Shown here piece after piece: positions 58,957-64,000 of a stretch of 64,000 nt of DNA. A program made the position numbers and the translations under genes. The stretch is taken from NCBI GenBank assembly GCA_012274445.1, contig JAAROD010000015.1, positions 2,232,001 through 2,296,000 of the forward strand. Direction: 5' to 3'. The notes below the pieces were generated by a model. That model did no database searches, had not been told where the DNA came from, and was given only the letters and a program-made list of their open reading frames with translations. The DNA is from Sclerotiophoma versabilis (Eukaryota > Ascomycota > Dothideomycetes > Pleosporales > Didymellaceae). Every line of letters starts with the position of its first letter. The first letter of the stretch is position 1.

Positions 58957-60388
58957 TATAGCTTAGCTATAATAATATTATCTTTAATCATTCTATACCT
59001 AAGAGTATTATCTAATCTAAGATACTATATACCTACTTATTTAAAGTAAGCTTTAGATATAATATTTATATAGAATTCTTTAATAACTTTAATATTCTTA
59101 AGTACTAGATCTTTAGTCTTTAGTCTATTTTTTCTATTTAGAATTCCTTTAAGGATATTATTTTCTAATTCTAAGATAGGTAGTAATTAAGTACCTATAT
59201 TAATAGTTTTGCTTAGGTTAGACTGTTTAAAAGTCTCTAGTATTAGAAGTAATTAATTATTTACTAAGTAGACTGCTTTTCTACTATAAGAGATAATGCT
59301 TATTAATAAGAGATGTTTATAATCTATTATAAAATAGACTCTGCCTAATTTAGGTTAGAATTAGGATAAATTAATAACTACTACTAAAATTAAGCTAGAA
59401 TATTTAACTAAAAATAATATATCCTCTAATAATCTAGTCTTCTATCTAGCTTCTTTAATTTATTTCTTAAGCTTACTCTATTCTAAGTTATTAGGTCTCT
59501 TTTTAATCTTAGATTTATTAAAGTTTAATAGAGATATCTTTAGTAATCTAGAAAGAGAAGATTTAGTAATTATAGTTTAAAATTTATAGTAATTAATAGA
59601 ATTCTAAGTATAGAGTTCTTTAGGTTTATATAGATAGCTTTTTTAGTTTAATTCTATTTTTCTCTTAGTTTTATTCTAATTAGAGCTTCTCTCTAGAGTT
59701 GTAAAAGCTGTATTTTCTTTGCCTCTAGCTAAGCTAATAGCTTATTCTTAGAGTATTAATATAAAGACCTTAGATAGATTATTTATATCTATTAATTAAT
59801 AACTAAAAGCTATATCTATAATTATTTACTACCTTATTAAGTAATACTATTCTAGAGTAAGCCTAAGAGTAATTACGTTAAGAAAGTTAGTAAGAGTAAG
59901 TTATTCTTTAATCTTAGTAATCTTAAACGCCTAAGCTTTTCTATAGAGAACCTACTACTTATTAAACTACTTATCTAGTAAGATCTAGCCTAATTAGGCT
60001 TTTTTAAGGTAATTATAGTATTACTACCTAACTAGATATATAGTATTACTATTAGTTAGTACTAAATTATTCTTTAGGATTTAGATTAGAGCCTGTAGAG
60101 TTAATTCTTAGTAATTAAGCATCTTTATTAATACTAGAGCTATAAGATTAGCTAATACTATTTTATTAATCTAATCTTAAATATTACTAAGATTTATAGC
60201 TAATCTTATCTATTTTAAGGTTATAACCTTATATTTCTAAACTTCTTTAGAGTAATCTCTAATTACTAGTTTATATACCTCTTTTCTAAGAATATACTAT
60301 TTTTAATTAGTAGTAATACTTAGGTTATCTTTATTTCTATTTTCTAAGAGGTTTCTAGAGGCTAGCTATAGAGAGAGAGTTAAATACT
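58957..60388 (-). pseudogene. Family 5 repeat, unknown protein remnant (copy 2)
   Basis: About 59530-60388 is the inverse complement of 24900-25770. 58957-59530 extends beyond where copy 1 is cut by an LTR and so gives additional downstream sequence. Minus-strand coding texture, RIP stops, no recognised domain. It is cut at 60388 by element 4. Confidence 0.45.
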
Positions 60389-60802
60389 TATTAAAGTTAT
60401 ACTTTAGTTAAAGACTATAAGCACTAATTCTATTAGTTCTTAGGTATAAACAGCGCGCAGTAGATTAGGTTAGGTTATTACCTAGTAAAACACTATAATA
60501 ATAGAGGTTAATAATAAGTAGTATAGAGTAGACTATCTAGCTTAAGAGTTAGGTTAGGATTCTAAAGACAAACTTAATTAATAAGGTTAAACACAAACTA
60601 TAAGGGTTGTGTTCCTACTAACTATATACTTACTAGAAGATAATACTTATTTATAAGTAAGTTATATATATTATACTTATTAATAAGCATATTACGTAAC
60701 TATATAAAGGAGATTCTTCCTAACTCTATCTCTAGTTTATAGGTAAGGGCTGTAGTTAGCTACTTAATTACTATGCTACTTTGTCCGCACAGAATTATAA
60801 CA
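60389..60802 (-). repeat. 3' LTR of element 4 (deleted form, 414 bp)
   Basis: Relatively mildly mutated: keeps AAACACAAACTATAAGGGTTG near 60590. About 75 bp are lost between palindromic units, consistent with slippage or recombination between repeats. Confidence 0.9.
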
Positions 60803-60880
60803 CTATCCTTCTTCTTCTTTAGGTTTATTCTTAAACTATATAACTTGAATCTAGGCTTATATAAAACTAAGCTTATCTCT

Positions 60881-61405
60881 ATATCTAGTAACTAGTATAT
60901 TAAGATATCTTCTTACACCTATAACCTTTAACTTAGCTTAGAGATTTATTAAGCTAACACTTCTACTAAAGTTCTCTATAACTATTATTTCTTTAAAGGC
61001 TATAAGTACTATATTATACTAAATACTATAAAGTATCTAAAGTATACTAAGTATATAAAGGCTAGAAAGCCTTATATTAATATATTATAAGAATTACTAG
61101 ACTATACTTATAAAGAGTATAAAAAGAAGGTAGAAGAAGATAAAACCTTATTAGTAACTATTATTACGCAGTTATTACAAAATAAAAAGATTCTAAAATA
61201 AGCTAAGAATTGTGCATAGTAAAAGGCGCTGTGTATAGTAAATAAAATAGCTAAATTAAAAGAACTAGATTTTACTAAGAAGATAGATTATCTAGTAGCG
61301 TTAATAGGTTTATATACCTTATTTATAACCTAGGCTACCTTTAGTCTTATTAAGAAGTCTATTACGAACTATAGTACCTTTATACTAATTAGTAGTAGTT
61401 TATAA
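60881..61405 (+). pseudogene. Antisense Cys-rich, coiled-coil-like remnant in element 4
   Basis: Same frame and nearly the same sequence as 8260-8784, including the same stops. It is therefore not an independent witness to coding, unlike the copies in elements 2 and 3. Confidence 0.55.
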
Positions 61406-61489
61406 GGTATATTAGAGGTTTTTATATCTTTTTTAATTCTAGGTAGCCTAACTACTTAACTAGGTATTAAATACTCTTCTTAGTTCTTT

Positions 61490-64000
61490 AATATATTATT
61501 ATTTTTTTAACTTCCTACTTATTATTACTATTAGCTTAATAGTAGAAGTCTTTCTAGATTAGTATTCTTAGATTAACAGGTTATAATAGTATAATATAGA
61601 ATACTAGGTAGATTTTTATATCCTTAGGTAGCTTAAGTTAATAGTTAACTAGGCTAATTTGCTTAGAAATAAGGAATAGTCTAACCTTAACCTTGTCTAG
61701 TTTTTTTATTACTCTTTATATTCTAAGATTTTTTATAAGAAAGTAGACTTTATCTCTCTCTTTTAGCTAAGGTGCTGTTTTTTATTTCTAATTAATATAT
61801 AAAATAGCTTGTTTCTAAGCTTATATAATATTTTTAAGTAATTTCTAGTGTACTTACTTTAGTCTAACTACTAAAGCTATTGCTAATTCTGTCTAAATAG
61901 AGTAATTAAGAAATAAAGTAAAGAGATTTAGGTATCTCCTGTAGTTTATAAAGAATAGTATTATACCTATTACTTCTAATAACTTATTATTATATATAAT
62001 TTATGCTATAGGTAATAGTAAAACCTAGTTATCTTATTCCTAGTTACTATAGATCTAAAGGTATGTTTCTATAGTCTAATTTATTCTTTCTGTCTATCTA
62101 TCTATCTATAGATAATAGGCTGTAGATAGCTTTTTCTTAGTACCTAATATAGTAAGTATTATAGTTTAGTAGTTTAATATAAAAAGCTTATCTCTATTAC
62201 TAATAATTAATTTAGGTATTCTATAGTAGTAAATAATCTAGTTAATAAATACTATAGCTAGCTGCTGCGTAGTATAGCTATATTTAAATAGTATTATTTT
62301 AGCGTACTTAGTAAATCTATCTACTATAATAAAGATTAAGTTATAAGTATATTCTATAATAGAGTCTTTAGAGGGTAGTAGCTGTATAATAAAATCTATT
62401 ATAATATTTGTTTATAGTGCTATTAGTAGCTCTATTACTTATACTTCTCTATACTTAGCATATATACTATACTTATTCTACTAGTACTATATATAGTTCT
62501 TAATAAACTTAGTAACTTTGTTCTTTATATTAGAAAACTTATAGTATTACTTAATAAGTTCTATAGTATAAGTAATACTAGAGTATCTGTGCAGCATATT
62601 ATTATAATATCTTAAGATAACTTCCTCTTAAAGTTTCCCTAGTACTTACTTTAGAATATATTATTTCTGCTAAACTTGCATTACTAAATTAAGCTGCTAT
62701 AATAGTTCTAATATTCTATCCTTATTAACTCTAAGAATAGTAAACTTATTAATTATCTTTTTACCTATAAAGTTATAGCGTTAGCTAAGTATATCTACTC
62801 TACTATTTTTCTTTTCTAGTATATATAGGATCTTAAACTTATACTAACTAAGCATTTCTAACTAGCGTACTTATTATTAGTTTAGAACCTTAGTAGTAGT
62901 AAAATATACTAAGTTCTTATAATCTATATAAATAGTAAGTTCTAAGCAGCTTTTTATATATACTCTCTAATATTATAATATATTAATAATAGCTATAAGC
63001 TCCTTATTATATATATTATATTATTCTTCTAGTGCTATAAACTTTCTTAAATAGTAGGTAATTAGGTGCTATTAACTGTCTTATTCTTAAGTAATACATA
63101 CTCCTAATACTAAATCTAAGGTATCTATTTTAAGGCACGTAGGTTTACTACTTCTAAATATAATTAGTATAAGAGGCTCTATGTATACCTACTTAAGTAA
63201 TTAGAAAGCATCCTCTTATGCTTATTTCTACTTAAAGAGTGTATTCTTCTACGTAAGTCTTATAAGTAGTAAGGCCTTTATAGAGTAGTTCTTAATAAAG
63301 TATTAGTTAAAGTTAATAAACCTAAGGAATTCTTAGATTCTCTTAATAGTAGTAGGTGTTAGCTAATTCTTTATAACCTAGATTTTCTTTTTACTTATCT
63401 TAACTCTATATCTTCCTATAATATAGCTAAGAAACTCTACTTCTTTCTTATGCTATTTATACTTCTTTAGCTTTAGCCTAAGGTCTACTATTACTAAGTA
63501 TTCTAACACTTATTATATATAGACCTTGTATTCTTCTAGTATTTTACTATACACTAGGATATTATCAAGGTATACTACTACTATAATGTCTAGGTGTGCT
63601 TACAGCACATTATTAATTAGTGCCTAATATACTACTAGTGTATTAGTTAGCCTAAATAGTATAACTATATACTTATAGTAACTATAATAGGTTCTAAATA
63701 CTATCTTCTATTCTTTACTTTTCTTTATGCGTATAAGGTTATATACTCTGTATAAGTTAAGTGCAGTATAGAACTTTACTTCTAATAACTAGTCCTATAA
63801 CTTAGATATATTAGGTAGCAGATAATAATTCTTAATAGTAATATTATTTAACTTCTAGTAGTTAACGCAAAGCCTTAGCTTACTATCTTTCTTTAGTATA
63901 AATAGAATAGAGAATTCTGCTAGAAATTTAGATTTTCTAATAAATCTCTTTATAAGGTTCTCCTTAATATACTTATATAGTATCTTAAGTTCTTTCTTAG
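61490..64000 (-). pseudogene. Family 1 pol remnant, element 4, partial
   Basis: Integrase tail near 61550-61740, integrase, RNase H, and RT with YLDN near 63555-63575, running off the right edge before protease and gag. RIP stops throughout. Confidence 0.85.

Larger units (their letters stand above)
60389..64000 (-). mobile_element. Family 1 Ty3/gypsy element 4, 3' half, continuing beyond the window
   Basis: The 3' LTR at 60389-60802 is 414 bp because two palindromic units are deleted. The internal region follows to the window edge. From about 60860 it is nearly identical to element 1 at a constant offset of 52621, with no net indel to 64000. Left flank ATACT (60384-60388). Confidence 0.93.

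Overview
The window looks like a repeat-dense, AT-rich block from a filamentous ascomycete (Pezizomycotina). About 60 of the 64 kb is transposon sequence carrying the footprint of repeat-induced point mutation (RIP): C-to-T and G-to-A changes mainly at CpA/TpG, TA-saturated sequence, and CAA/CAG/TGG codons turned into stops. I recognise no host gene, rRNA, tRNA or CRISPR array. The species cannot be named from the sequence.

Regions: (1) 1-3522 is GC-balanced and not mutated. It is the 5' end of a minus-strand Ty3/gypsy element (family 1): LTR, gag of 713 aa, and pol running off the left edge, probably reached by -1 frameshifting at a U UUU UUA heptamer. (2) 3523-18354 is a RIP-mutated Ty3/gypsy element of another family (family 2), split at 7692/14615 by full-length mutated family 1 element 1 and followed by unclassified sequence. 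(3) 18355-23399 is a short-period repeat, then a second family 2 copy carrying a tandem TRIM-like element. (4) 23400-28144 is an unknown repeat (family 5), then an inverted family 1 LTR split by a 1866-bp Fot1/pogo transposon. (5) 28145-40949 is a Ty1/copia copy interrupted by family 1 element 2 and by an unmutated solo LTR. (6) 40950-43169 is remnants of a second copia lineage. (7) 43170-57875 is family 1 element 3, hit by two copia insertions and then rearranged by an inversion between their LTRs; a 7.4-kb copia element lies inside. (8) 57876-64000 is half a Fot1-like element, an inverted family 5 copy, and family 1 element 4, which continues beyond the right edge.

Target-site duplications, empty sites in paralogous copies and RIP status give a relative chronology. 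Families 2, copia and older family 1 copies inserted and were mutated. The Fot1-like element probably then inserted at a TA that RIP had created. Last, an unmutated family 1 LTR inserted into already mutated DNA. All four mutated family 1 copies share an antisense reading frame between the end of pol and the 3' LTR, encoding a Cys-rich, coiled-coil-like protein. That frame, a triple W-x2-C-x4-C-x2-H-x3-K module at the Gag C-terminus, the tandem TRIM and the LTR-mediated inversion are the least expected features.
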